NCBI RefSeq assembly: GCF_028583425.1
Contig: NC_072800.1
Location: 4,415,001-4,479,000 of the forward strand
Origin: Eublepharis macularius
Lineage: Eukaryota > Chordata > Lepidosauria > Squamata > Eublepharidae
Direction of reading: 5' to 3'
DNA length: 64,000 bases
Positions 53,640-64,000 of the stretch are shown piece after piece (position 1 is the first letter of the stretch; the number at the start of each line of letters is the position of its first letter). Below the pieces are notes generated by a model. That model saw nothing but the letters and a program-made list of their open reading frames with translations. It had not been told where the DNA came from and did not search any database. The position numbers and the translations under genes are program-made.

Positions 53640-56600
53640 TACATTTCTAATCCGCCCTTCCTGCAAGTGGGCTCAGGGCGAGGTACAACAGTTATAAAAA
53701 TACAATAAAATATTAAACAACAATTCATAAAAAAACAGTTCATATTATAAAATCAACAAACAGATAATAACTGTCCCAAGACAGAGTCAATTCCAGATTC
53801 CCACCCATCAACATACAAGGGGAGGGAAGTGGACAGATAATGTACTGCAACTTATATGTGGGTCAGCTAACAAATGGGCATTACATAGCCCCATGCTGTA
53901 CCCATAAGTTGGGCAGTTGGCCGGTGGACACTGTATAACCCCCCACTTAGTGGGAGGCTGGTGGGAGGCTCAGCGAGGATCTTATGCTGGCCTCAACCAT
54001 ATGCCTGGTGGAACAATTCCATCTTACAGGCCCACTGAAATGATAGAAGATCCTGACGGGCCCGGGTGTCCTCAGACAGAGAGTTCCACCAGATTGGGGC
54101 CAGGACCAAAAAGGCCCTGGCCCTGGTTGAGGCCAACCAAGCCTCCCTGGGGCCAGGGACCACCAGCAGATGTTTTCTAGCTGATTGGATCATTCTCTGG
54201 GGCACATACGGGGAGAGGCGGTCCCTTAGGTATGCTGGTCCCAGTCCGTTTAGGGATTTATAGGTCCAAACCAGAACCTTGAAACGAATCCGGAATTTCA
54301 CAAGGAGCCAGTGGAGCTGCTGCAGAATTCGTATATTATGTGTCCTATAAGGAACACCCATCAAAACACGTTCAGAAGCATTTTGGATCTGCTGTAGTCT
54401 CCAGATCATACCCAAGGGCAGCCCTGCATAGAGCGAGTTACAGTAATCCAACCTGGAGGTGAGCATTGCATGGACCACTGTCGTTAGGTCCTGAGCTGAG
54501 AGAGAGGGGGCTAGCTGCCTGGCCTGCCAAAGATGGAAAAAAGCAGCCTGGACAACCGTTATGATCTGGGCCTCCAAAGATAAGGAGGAATCCAGGTTCA
54601 TGCCCAATCTCCTGACTGATGGTACAGGCACAAGTGGTGCCCTCCCCAAAGGCCAGGAGATGGATCCCCTCCTATGACAGCCCACGGCCCAAGTACAGGA
54701 CCTCCGTCTTCATGGGATTTAACTTCAGCCTGCTCTGTGCCACCCATCCAGATATGGCCTCCAAAGCTCTCAACAGGGCATCAGGGGCAGAGTCAGGCCG
54801 ATTGCCCATCAGCAGATACAACTGGGTGTCATCCGCATATTGATAACAACCCAGTCCAAACCTCTGCACCAGCTGGGCGAGGGGGCACATATAAAGACTG
54901 AACAACAGGGGAAAGAGTATCACCCTCTGAGAGACAACGCACACCAAAGACTGGCATGTGGACAACCTCTCCCCCAGTGCCACCCTCTGTCCCCAACTGT
55001 GGAAAAATGAGACAAGCCACTGCAAGGCTGTCCCTCGAATCCCCACGTCGGTGAGGCAGTGGGCCAACAACTCATGCTCAACTGTGTCAAACACCACTGA
55101 AAAGTCTAACAAAATCAGCAGCGCCGACCTGCCATGATCCAGGTGCCTACAAAGGTCGCCCATGAGGGCAACCAACACTGTCTCCATCCCATGGCCTGGA
55201 CGGAAATCGGACTGATATGGGTCCAGGACAGAGGTCTCTTCCAGGAAAACCTGCAGCTGCTCCACCACCGCCCGTTCAATCACCTTTCCCAGAAATGAGA
55301 GGTTTGATACTGGGCAGTAACTGGATGGATCAGTGGGGTCCAAAGATGGTTTTTTCAAAAGAGGCCTCACTACAGCTTCCCTCAACACCCTGGGAAAAAC
55401 CCCAGAGCTCAATGATGAATTAATAATATCCTCCAGTTGGCCCCCAACGCGTTGACACTGGCTTTCACCAGCCATAACGGGCAGGGGTCCAGGGAGCACG
55501 TAGTGGGCCTGACCAGCCGTGGGATCCTGTCCACTTCCCCCTGGTTGACCAGACTGAAGTGATCCAAAGTCAGACTGGAAGACAGCCAAGGGGTCTCCAG
55601 TTCCCTTACTGTATCAGTCGTGGCAGGCAGATCACAGTGGAGAGACAAGATTTTGTCTGCAAAAAAGCTCCCAAAAGCCTCACAGCTGATGGCCGAATTT
55701 CTAATTTGGCAGTCCCCCTGTGAAAGGGAGACCAAGGAGCGAACTACATGAAACAATTTTGCTGGGCGTGAGCTTGCAGGTGCTATGGAAGTGGTGATGT
55801 ACTTCTTCTTCGTGACCTTCACAGCCACCTCATAGGCTTTCATCAACGCTCTATCAGATTATCTCGCATCTTCACCCCGATTCCACTGCCACACTCGCTC
55901 TAGCCGTCTCAGTTCCTGCTTCATCCAATGTAGCTCCTCTGTGTACCAGGGAGCCAGTCAGACACGGGAACAGAGAAGGCGATGGGGAGCGATTTTGTTG
56001 ATGGCTTTCAAGAGACGGTCATGCCAATCCCCCCCCCCCCAGCTCATCTAACGAACCACCATCGGGTATTGGCTCCCGCAGAGCATTCTAGAAACCAATT
56101 GGATCCATAAGTCTCTGCAGGCGAGCATAAATTAGCTCACCACCTATGCCGGAAGTGGCTGGCATACCTAAAGGAGCCCTCAGGACATGGTGGTCCAACC
56201 ACGGCACCGCTTTAATAGCATCTAGGTCCACCTGAATCCCTGCCCCAAAGATCAGATCCAGCATGTGACCCGCTTGATGCGTAGGAGCTGAAACAAATTG
56301 GGAGAGTCCCAGTGCTGCCATGGAAGACACAAGGTCCGCAGCCCGAGAAGAGGCGGCATCATCGACGTGGGCATTGAAATAGCCCAAGACCAACAGCCTG
56401 GGGTGCTCCTACACCCACCCTGATACCACCTCTAATAAGCTCGACAAGGTAGCTGCTGGTGCGCTAGGCAGTCAGTACACCAAGTAGATAGCCAAACTCT
56501 CCTCAGCATCCCATGCCAGACCAATACAATCAATGCCAGTGATCTTAGGAGCAGGGACTGTCCTGAAAGAGACTCTCGAACAAGTATTGCCACTCCCCCC

Positions 56601-56640
56601 CACCCTCTGGCCATCCATCCAGGACTGGTGAAGGACTTGC
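53640..56640 (-). mobile_element. L2-clade LINE relic, nearly full length
   Basis: The minus strand reads, 5' to 3', an endonuclease part (GWGGVAILVRESL at about 56590; VLGYFNAHVDD and APTHQAGHMLDLIFG at about 56250-56390), reverse transcriptase (LLDFSVVFDTVEHELL; YQYADDTQLY; LKLNPMKTEVL, 54672-55589) and the C-terminal domain (LTSRLDYCNSLYAGLP; LHWLLVKFRIRFKVLVWTYK). The 3' UTR runs to 53640. The coding region needs several frame changes and has stops, so it is inactive. Motif style fits the CR1/L2 group, L2 best. Confidence 0.85.
54672..55589 (-). pseudogene. L2-like reverse transcriptase segment
   Basis: A 305-codon open stretch with PLLKKPSLDPTDPSSYCPVS, the FSVVFDTVEHELL block and the catalytic YADD. 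The endonuclease part is in separate broken frames upstream (56088-56614, 55409-55846) and the C-terminal domain in another (53993-54685). This is a decayed LINE protein, not a host gene. Confidence 0.85.
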
Positions 56641-57245
56641 CAAACTCTAGAACAAAGAATGTAAATTTATATTATTTTTATACTAAGAATATATGTTCCT
56701 TTGGTCAAGAGTAGATATTAAGACACTACTGAATGTATCTCAGATTGTAGAAAAAGTAAATGTCCGTAGAAATTTGTGAATAAATGAAACAAACCCAGTG
56801 TTTTACATTGATGAAAGAAATAAAAGTAATTTTAAACTGAAAAAAACATAATAAAATGTAGAGTAGCTATAACCTCTTTCTGTTTGGGTTATATGGGGGT
56901 AATTGAGGAATAGAATCTGTAAGATAAAATCTGTAGAATCTGTAAGATAAAAGATCTGATAGAATCTGTAAGATAAAAGGAAAAACCCCCTCAAAATGCT
57001 CCAATATTCAGAATAGTACAAGATTTATATACTGAAACACATAGGTCAGTATTTCCCAAACTTTTTTCCATAGAGGATCCCCTAAATCAATTTTCCAAAT
57101 TCCAAAGTACCCCTACCAATGAAAAAAATTGCAGGTCAGAAGTTGATGGCAGGGAATACAATTCGCATACATATCCATCCACATACATATCCACCATCAC
57201 ATACTATTAAATTTATTGACAAGAAAAAATATTTGTAAAGAGCTG
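56640..57245. other. unassigned AT-rich, with 17-bp tandem repeat and hAT-like left end
   Basis: Three copies of agaatctgtaagataaaa-like units lie at about 56916-56985. At about 57049 cagtatttcccaaactttt resembles a hAT terminal repeat; no right end was found before the (TA)n array. Confidence 0.4.
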
Positions 57246-57429
57246 ATATATATATACTATATATATACTATATATATATAGTATAGTATATATATATATA
57301 CTATATATATATACACTATATATATATAGTATAGTATATATATAGTATATATATATAGTATATATAGTATATATATAGTATATATATAGTATATATATAT
57401 ATATAGTATACTATATATATATATATATA

Positions 57430-57520
<91 letters not shown>

Positions 57521-57666
57521 TATATATATATATATATACACACTATATATATATAGTATAGTATATATATAGTATATATATATAGTATATATAGTATATA
57601 TATAGTATATATATACTATATATATATATAGTATGTATATATATATACTATATATATATATACACA
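57246..57666. repeat. (TA)n-rich array with TATATACTATA variants
   Basis: About 420 bp of almost pure TA/TATAG/ACTATA text, highly self-complementary. It directly abuts the Helitron CTAG end. The long Tyr/Ile-rich frames are artefacts. Confidence 0.97.
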
Positions 57667-58740
57667 CTAGTAACAAAGCCCATTGTGGGAAAAACTACAG
57701 CGGGCTCTAGAAAGGGGAGGATGGGCAGGTGGACATTGCCTCCTCCTCCGTGACTGATCCCAGCCGGGTGAAGGGGAGGTGGGCATTGCTGCCTGCTCCA
57801 CGCCTAATCCCAGCTGGGTGAAGGGGGACGGGCATTGCAACTTGCTCCACATCTGATTCAGGCTGGGTGAAGAGGGGCGGATATTGCCACCTTCTCTGCG
57901 TCTGATTCCAGCAGGTTCAATGGGGGGTGGGCATTGCCACCTGCTCTGATCCTGGGTGGGTTAAAGGATCACCACCTGCTCCACTCCTGATCCCACCTTG
58001 GAGAAGGCAGTGTGTGGACATTGCCACCTTCTCCGCTTCTGATCCCAGCTGGGTGAAAGAGGGGGACTGGTATTGGCACCTCCTCTGCTTCTGACCCCAG
58101 CTGTGTGAAGGCGATGGGCAGGCATTGCCACCTGCTCTGCTCTTGATTCCAGTTAGGTGAAGGGGGGGCTGGCATTGCCACCTGCTCCACTTTTGATCCC
58201 AAATGTGTGAAGGCAGGGGCAGGCATTGCCACCTGCTCTGCTCCTGATCCTGGGTGGGTTAAAGGATCACCACCTGCTCCACTCCTGATCCCACCTTGGA
58301 GAAGGCAGTGTGTGGACATTGCCACCTTCTCCGCTTCTGATCCCAGCTGGGTGAAAGAGGGGGACTGGTATTGGCACCTCCTCTGCTTCTGACCCCAGCT
58401 GTGTGAAGGCGATGGGCAGGCATTGCCACCTGCTCTGCTCTTGATTCCAGTTAGGTGAAGGGGAGGCTGGCATTGCCACCTGCTCCACTTTTGATCCCAA
58501 ATGTGTGAAGGCAGGGGCAGACATTGCCACCTGCTCTACTCCTGATCCCAGCTGGGTGAAGGTGGTGGGCAGGCATTGACACCTGCACCACACCTGATCC
58601 CAACCTGGCCTTCCCACCGCGGCGTGCTCTCTGGAGGGATGGGATACCTTTTCTGGGCTTCCCTCCACGGCAGCACCATCTAGAGGTGCACCAGAGTAGG
58701 AAGTGAGTTGTTAGGAATAAGGTTTGCCTTTTTAGTAGGA
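57667..58740 (-). mobile_element. Complete non-autonomous Helitron with internal minisatellite
   Basis: On the minus strand it begins TCCTACTAAAAAGGC (58740) preceded by A, and ends with a hairpin (AGCCC/GGGCT and TGT/ACA), seven bases, then CTAG (57667) followed by T. This is the full Helitron signature with A/T insertion. The interior (about 57690-58610) is a 50-bp minisatellite shared with 11396-11852, and a block of about 298 bp is repeated (57961 and 58259 onward). The long minus frames come from the repeat. Confidence 0.85.
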
Positions 58741-59740
58741 TGTACATAGCAGCTTATATCCTAAGAAAAAAGTGAAGCATTTTGCCTGTCTTTTTTGTAT
58801 TATATAATCTTTTTAAAAAATATCAAAATATCAAATCAAAATAAAGTTAACTTCAACAACAAAATGAAGTTCACATCCAAAGTCAATATATAGTTTACCT
58901 TCAGTCTGATATTTAGGCTTCTTTATTTTTCCACAAATGTAGAATTATTGGCTGATTTCTCAGAGAGATAAAAAGACAATTGGTGCAGGAGAAAAGAATC
59001 TTGAATAATTGTACGGCCCCTATGCATTTCACGTGCAGCTTTGTCAAGGGGAATCTTTCAGATTCTTTTTAGGTCCGTTCCCGTATATGCACTTTAGCAG
59101 AGTGACACTCTAACTAAAACATTCTCACAGAATCTAGCTTCCATTCATGGTCTCCCCCCTACTGGACTAAATCATTTAGTTCCTGGGGCTACATAACTTC
59201 TAGGGTGTGATCCCATTTCTTACTTCCTTTGTATCACAGGCAGTTCTTCATATGCGAGATTTCTGCTGACACCCCAAAACTATCCTCTGACAGCTGCTTC
59301 TCTCCCAACTGAGATGTCGGATTGTATTCCAGCACCACATATCTGAGGGTGGGGCCTTCCTCTGGAGTCAAGGCTCTCTTGCCAGAGGGGGGCTCCATGC
59401 TTAGGAGAGTGGAGTTGTTACAACACCCCTGCAGACATGTGGACATGAGTGTTCAGACCAGAATGGGAGAATTGGCTTGCTTGTTTTGCAGGGAATTAAA
59501 AACAGGGATCTTTTCCCTAAAGGAGCAGCCGTGAGGAGCTGTACAGATCTTGATTAAGTAGGAACAAGAAAACAGAATAGCTTTAAAGGTTTAAAGAGAA
59601 AAGTGGAGTTTATTGAGGAATTTGGTACAATGCTAGGACTGACCATGAGTAAATATTAGCAGATATTTAAAAAGCACAAGCAAATGGCACATTTCCTAAC
59701 CACACCCAGAAAATATTAACCAGAGCAATACCAATTTGTA
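58741..59740. other. unassigned, with Penelope-like relic near 59010-59060 (-)
   Basis: On the minus strand near 59025-59055, CTTGACAAAGCTGCACGTGAAATGC (given as 59030-59054) resembles the hammerhead region of Penelope repeats. Nothing else recognised. Confidence 0.35.
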
Positions 59741-60180
59741 TAGGGTTGCCAGGTCCCCTGACCCTCTGGGCAGGAGGTCAGAGGCCCAGCACCTACCTTC
59801 ACCTTTTTCCTTTTCACCTCCCGGCTGGTGCAATGATGTAACTTCTGGGAAGTGATGTCATTGCGCTGGTAACATGCTCCACTGGGAGTGCTCCCACACT
59901 CCACAAGGGGCCAAATCAGTCCTGTTTTGGTCCTGATTTGGCCTGATTTAGGCTGAATCTGGCTGAATCCAGCCCGATTTGGGCCAAATCTGGCCCAAAT
60001 TGGGATGCTGCAGTACACAGGAGCATGCCATGCTGCCTGGGAGTGCACCACACTACCTGGGAGCATGCTGTCTGGGGGCGCGCCCCAGGAGATGTGTTCC
60101 CCCCCAGCCAGGTAAGTGGGGCAGGGGTGGAGGGTGGGAGCGGGGGATCCCCCACCCACACCAGGGGACTAGCAACCCTA
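59741..60180. mobile_element. TAGGGTTGCC-ended element, 440 bp
   Basis: Starts tagggttgccaggtcccctg and ends ccaggggactagcaacccta, inverted repeats of about 20 bp with small differences. A shared atttg may be the duplication. The interior has a minisatellite of gatttgggccaaatctggcc type (about 59905-60003) and repeated gcatgc..cctgggagtg units. Confidence 0.8.
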
Positions 60181-60431
60181 TAATTTGGAACAGAAGTTAC
60201 ATTAACGTAGGAGTGTAAATATGGCAAGATGGGTAACAGAACAGAGGAGAAGTGAGTGTCTATCTAGTAGAAAGCAGCAAAATGTCAGCTCTCTGTGTGA
60301 CGCAATCTGAATGGAAAATAATGAGAGAGAGACAAGAGGGGGGAAAATATTTACCTGACAAGTGGCCAGCGAAGGTCTATTGGACAACGGCTGGGTAGTG
60401 CCTGATTAGCCAAAGCCTGGAGATGGCTGAT
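60181..60431. other. unassigned non-coding DNA
   Basis: Nothing recognised. Confidence 0.3.
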
Positions 60432-60815
60432 GTCCTGGCTAGGGTTGCCAGGTCCCCTTACCCTCCCAGTGGAGGTGGGACCCAGCACTCACCTTTGTGT
60501 CGTCTCAGGAAATGACATCATCATGCAGGCATGGTGGTCCACGCACACTTCGCAGCAGACTGATTTAGGCCCCAAACAGGCCCAGTTCAGCCTTTTAGGG
60601 GCCCAAATCAGCCTGCTGTGAAACATGGGAGTGGTCTTGGGGTGACACTCCTGGGAAGTGACGTCATTGCGCCACCCTGAGAGCATGCCTGGGAGGCCCA
60701 TTCTCATACCTCCCCCACCCCACTGGCCGAGTGAGTGGTGATGAGGGGCAGAGAATGAAAGCGAGGGACCCCCCCCCCCATCCCCACCAGAGGACCTGAG
60801 ATTTCTAGTCCTGGC
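60432..60815. mobile_element. TAGGGTTGCC-type element with 8-bp TSD
   Basis: The element is 60440-60807: left end tagggttgccaggtcccctt, right end gaggacctgagatttcta. The 8-bp duplication gtcctggc flanks it exactly (60432-60439 and 60808-60815), which would place at least this copy in hAT. The interior shares the ggcccaaatcagcctg-type minisatellite with its neighbour at 59741. Confidence 0.75.
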
Positions 60816-61543
60816 CTCTGTTATGATTTGGTGTTCAAGGAGCTCTACATTGTAAGGCAAGTTCCTGGATGGTCCCAGAAGGTCCAGCAAACTCTGATCT
60901 TTAAATTATGGCCTGAATTATGATGACTTGCAGGAAGCAAAAGAATAGAAATATTGTCAAGGGAGTGTCCAGGCCCCCAAGGGGAGTTTGGCTGCCCTCT
61001 TGCCTGTGGGTCAGCTTTTCCATTTCTGCTGCCTGATCTTAATGTCACCATTTGAGATCAAGCATGGTCTCCCTCTCTCTCCTGCAATCTCCGACAGCGT
61101 ATGGCCCAAGAACTCATGGAGGTGGACAGAAAACATGGCTTCTGCCCAGACTTCCTTTCAGGGTTGTAGCTGAGCACACGTATATTTGTTGGGGGCAGGA
61201 GCTGCTGCATTCAGGCTAATCAGGATCTCTTAGTTCCATGGCCTCTGAGACCCATAGTTAGCCAAAAGGGCTAATTTCTGAGTACAATTTGGGATAACCT
61301 GGTTTGCAGGGAAGTAATCAGAGGAATGGGGTGCTTACTGGTGTGAGGGAGAAGTGGCCTTCACTCTTGCTAAAGACAGCATATACAGGAAAGGGTATCA
61401 AACTTATCATTAAACTCTCATTAAACTTATTAAAGGATCATCAGGTAATTTTGATTAAAAACACAGATGATAGAAAATCACACACACAGCAAAAGGTCTG
61501 GTTGAGGAGGCAAGTAAAACTAGCCAGAGTTCACATTAAAGGG
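60816..61543. other. unassigned non-coding DNA
   Basis: No exon-like segment of VSTM2A or repeat recognised. Confidence 0.35.
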
Positions 61544-62236
61544 AGAGCCAGTTTGATGTAGTGGTTAAGACTAGAGATGGGCACGAACTGGAAAAAACCC
61601 AAACCACGTGGTTCGTGGTTCATCAAATTTCATGAACCACAGACTTTCACAAAACTGCCCCTGTTTACAAACCGGTTCATTCTGGTTTATGAAAACGTCA
61701 CATCCAGGTCAGAAAATCATCACTTCCGGGTCAGCAGAAGGTCACTTCTGGGCCAGCAGAAGGTCACTTCCGAGTCCGCAGAAGGACTGCAGGAAGTCCA
61801 TCCCCTGTTGCCTAGGAAACTGATTGATTGGCACCAGGCTGTCTGCAGTGATGAACCAAAAAACAAACCAAGCGAACCAGGCTAAAGTTTGTGGTAGTTC
61901 GTCAGATATGGGATCTGACAAACCGCTGGTTCGCGAACCACGAACTGGCCTGGTTCATGCTTAATTTTGGTTCATATTTCGGTTCATGCCCATCTCTAGT
62001 TAAGACTGGCAGGACTCTAATCTGGAGAACTAGGTTTGATTCCTCACTCCTCCGCTTGAAGCCAGCTGGGCAACCTGGGGTCAGTCACAGCTTCTAGGAG
62101 CTCTCTCAGCCCCACCCACCTAACAGAGTGATTATTGTTGTGTGGATAATAATAACACACTTTTTAAACTGCTCTGAGTGGGCATTAAGTTGTCCTGAAG
62201 GGAGGTATATAAATTGAATGTTGTTGTTGTTATTAA
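61544..62236 (+). mobile_element. MIR-like tRNA SINE interrupted by a hAT element
   Basis: SINE head at 61544-61571 (agagccagtttgatgtagtg), remainder from 62007 (tggcaggactctaatctgga) to the (GTT)n tail at about 62220-62232. Removing the insertion and one duplication gives a continuous SINE. Confidence 0.9.
61564..62006. mobile_element. hAT-type element with exact 8-bp TSD, nested in SINE
   Basis: The element is 61572-61998 (427 bp), ends tagagatgggcacgaact and ggttcatgcccatctcta (inverted repeats with few mismatches). The duplication gttaagac is exact at 61564-61571 and 61999-62006. The interior has 3-4 direct repeats of a 22-bp unit (cacttccgggtcagcagaag) at about 61702-61788 and subterminal gttcgtggttc/gaaccacgaac inverted motifs. 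No transposase. Confidence 0.92.
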
Positions 62237-63930
62237 CTGATACAGAGACAGCATTATGAAACTGTCCAACTCTAAATTGTATCTCTGACAGCAATTCTGG
62301 GAACCATGGGAAAATTTGATTCGGGGATCCTCAGCAGTCACAGAACACTTAATGTCCAGATTAGATTAATGGTCAGTGATTGCATATCATGTACAAGAAA
62401 ACACAGGGAGTGGAGTCTTTTTCTTCAAGCTTGGTGGGGCTGGATTACATTGGTACATCAGGTGAGCTAAGAAGGGCTTGGAATGGCACTGCAGGGGGAG
62501 GAAAGCATCCTGCCCTCCCCAGAAATCTGTTTTCTTGCATGAAAATCACATGCAAGGGGAGTTATTTTGCTGATTTTGCAGCTCCGCATGGAGAATCTGT
62601 GCACACTGTTTTCGTGCAGAAAAATGACTTGGGGCGGGGGGGACAGGCGATTTCCCTCCCTTCACAGCTCATTTGAGCCTTTCTTTTTTTAAAAAGAGGC
62701 AGTTCCCCACAGCTGCATGTGACTGCATGGAGTACCTTCAAAGAAGTGCACGTCGTAAAGAAATGTATCGTCTAGAGCCACCCTTAATCACAACCCATTT
62801 TAACTGACCTGGGGACTTGGGAGTTTAAGAAGCTCAGGGGTGTAATATGGCAGTCTAATTAAAATTAGGTTTAATTAAAGAAGAGGAGCAATTTATTTAT
62901 TTATTTAAAACAGCTCACTGGGCATTTTGATTCTGAAGGGATTCATTAAAATTAAAGACCGGTCTAGTGTGTGAGGCAGTGATTGGAGGTGAATGAGTAT
63001 TATGTTGTCAAAACACATCTGGACTGATCTGATTGTTCATAGCAGTTCGACTGGATCAAGGCCTTTGGGGAGGGTCTGGTTTTCTATACCTGTATCTTCT
63101 ACCTAAGGATATATTGTAAAATGTTGGTGCAGCCTTGAGGCTAAGAGCATGAGTGTTAATTGGAAGCATTCAATCATGGCTGCTATCGGGATGGGGCCAC
63201 CAAAATTCTCAATGAGAGGCTGCTTCTGCACAGGGATTTCCCCTCCCAGGGAGAACAGGAAGTGCCCACCTTCAAAAAGAACACCCCCAGGTGGCCATGC
63301 CCCCTTTAAATGAGATCAACAATAACCCCCTCTTCGATCTGGTTCAAAGGGGCAACTGAGGGGTGGCTTAAGCTCTACTTTTGCTGCCATATGCCTTTTA
63401 TCTCTGCTGTGCTCCTTTAAATGGCATTTCTTTCCCAGCCCAGCCACTCTGCACCCTTCTAATGTGGCTGGCCTGATAAAAGCAAAGAGAGGGGCCCACA
63501 ACGATTACATCGCAAAGAATTATCACATTGCAGGGTCAGGGGCAACATGTTGGGTGGATCCTGTTCTTCTTCTTTGTGGCTCACTTGCTGCTGCCATAGC
63601 AGGGGTGCATTTTCATGCCTCCATATCAATACAACCATAATCTGATAGGGAAACATTAATGAAATCTAAAATATAAATGAGAAAACAGAAGCCATCTGGG
63701 GATTAACTGCTATGGGGGATGCTTGGTAAAATCTGGGGCAAGTTACGGATGGTCAATGTATTATTGGTAAATTACTAAATTCCCACACCAAAGACTCCTG
63801 CTTAGAAGCCACACAAGTCATCCAATTGGCATTCGATCACCTCACATTGCACCCATCTCTGATTTTTCTCTTCAGGCCTCTAAAAACAGTATCCAGAGCC
63901 CGAAGGTGATTGACAGGGTTAAGGCTGCAG
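62237..63930. other. unassigned non-coding DNA
   Basis: Short TTTA run at 62891-62905. No VSTM2A exon or repeat recognised. Confidence 0.35.
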
Positions 63931-63932
63931 GC

Positions 63933-64000
63933 AGGGTTGCCTCCTCTGGGCTGGGGAATTCCAGGTTGCTCACACCACCAGGCCAGGTCGTAAGTTGGCC
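63933..64000. mobile_element. Possible start of a TAGGGTTGCC-type element, cut by window end
   Basis: cagggttgcctcctctgggc then ggggaattccaggttgctca resembles the ends of the family, but only ~65 bp are visible. Confidence 0.3.

Noticed and set aside
53479..53708. Poly-Phe and poly-Leu frames
   Set aside because: (TTC)n microsatellite.
57257..57676. 139-codon Tyr/Ile-rich frame
   Set aside because: Translation of a (TA)n array.
57969..58668. Minus-strand frames of 118 and 133 codons with internal repeats
   Set aside because: They translate the 50-bp Helitron minisatellite, and the repeated peptide follows the DNA repeat.
61080..61170. Possible VSTM2A exon 4 near an ag-like acceptor (tctccgacagcg)
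   Set aside because: Translation gives no TVKVQGNDISHK or YECRV similarity in any frame.

Overview
This window is vertebrate nuclear DNA, most likely from a squamate reptile (a lizard; family not resolved). It combines an exon-intron host gene, a Sauria-type SINE with a BovB-like tail, many CR1 3' ends, MIR-like tRNA SINEs, Penelope-like elements, Helitrons, hAT elements, an intact non-mammalian L1 and an intact chromodomain Ty3/Gypsy element. Nothing prokaryotic is visible. Most open frames are chance or lie in repeats.

Host gene: the first three coding exons of VSTM2A (V-set and transmembrane domain containing 2A) lie on the + strand. Exon 1 is at 34150-34228 (tandem ATG plus signal peptide, just downstream of a GC/CpG-rich region), exon 2 at 36318-36484 (first half of the Ig V domain) and exon 3 at 41076-41126. 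The reading frame joins correctly and all splice sites are canonical. I found no fourth exon up to 64000, so intron 3 exceeds 22.8 kb; much of it is transposons.

Layout. 1-16.9 kb: hAT non-autonomous elements, two L1 3' fragments, a Helitron relic with Pif1-helicase pieces (2652-6035), Penelope-like relics with GIY-YIG C-termini (3838-4500 and about 9750-10900) and a Helitron 3' end with a 50-bp minisatellite (11400-11852). 16.96-24.3 kb: a three-layer nest in which one CR1 copy is split by a hAT element (17011-17428) and by a full-length 6.1-kb L1 (17590-23724) with both ORFs open and a perfect 17-bp target-site duplication. 24.3-33.4 kb: mostly unassigned DNA, an L1 fragment, SINEs, a foldback element and long tetranucleotide arrays. 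33.4-41.1 kb: VSTM2A promoter region and exons. 41.1-64 kb: intron 3, with SINEs, a Penelope palindrome, a complete Ty3/Gypsy chromovirus-like element (46663-52136), a hAT MITE, a Sauria SINE, an L2-clade LINE relic (minus strand, 53.6-56.6 kb), a (TA)n array abutting a complete non-autonomous Helitron (57667-58740), two TAGGGTTGCC-ended elements and a hAT element nested in a SINE with an exact 8-bp duplication.

Most notable: (1) the Gypsy element appears to be a self-priming Tf1/sushi-type element, because the predicted first 10 nt of its RNA are exactly complementary to the 10 nt just inside the 5' LTR; (2) its polyprotein frame continues into the 3' LTR, so U3 encodes an acidic C-terminal tail; (3) the L1 looks young and coding-competent, with a 4-nt ATGA overlap between ORF1 and ORF2; (4) several Penelope ends carry hammerhead-ribozyme-like cores, and two of them form inverted palindromes; (5) complete Helitron termini can be read by eye.
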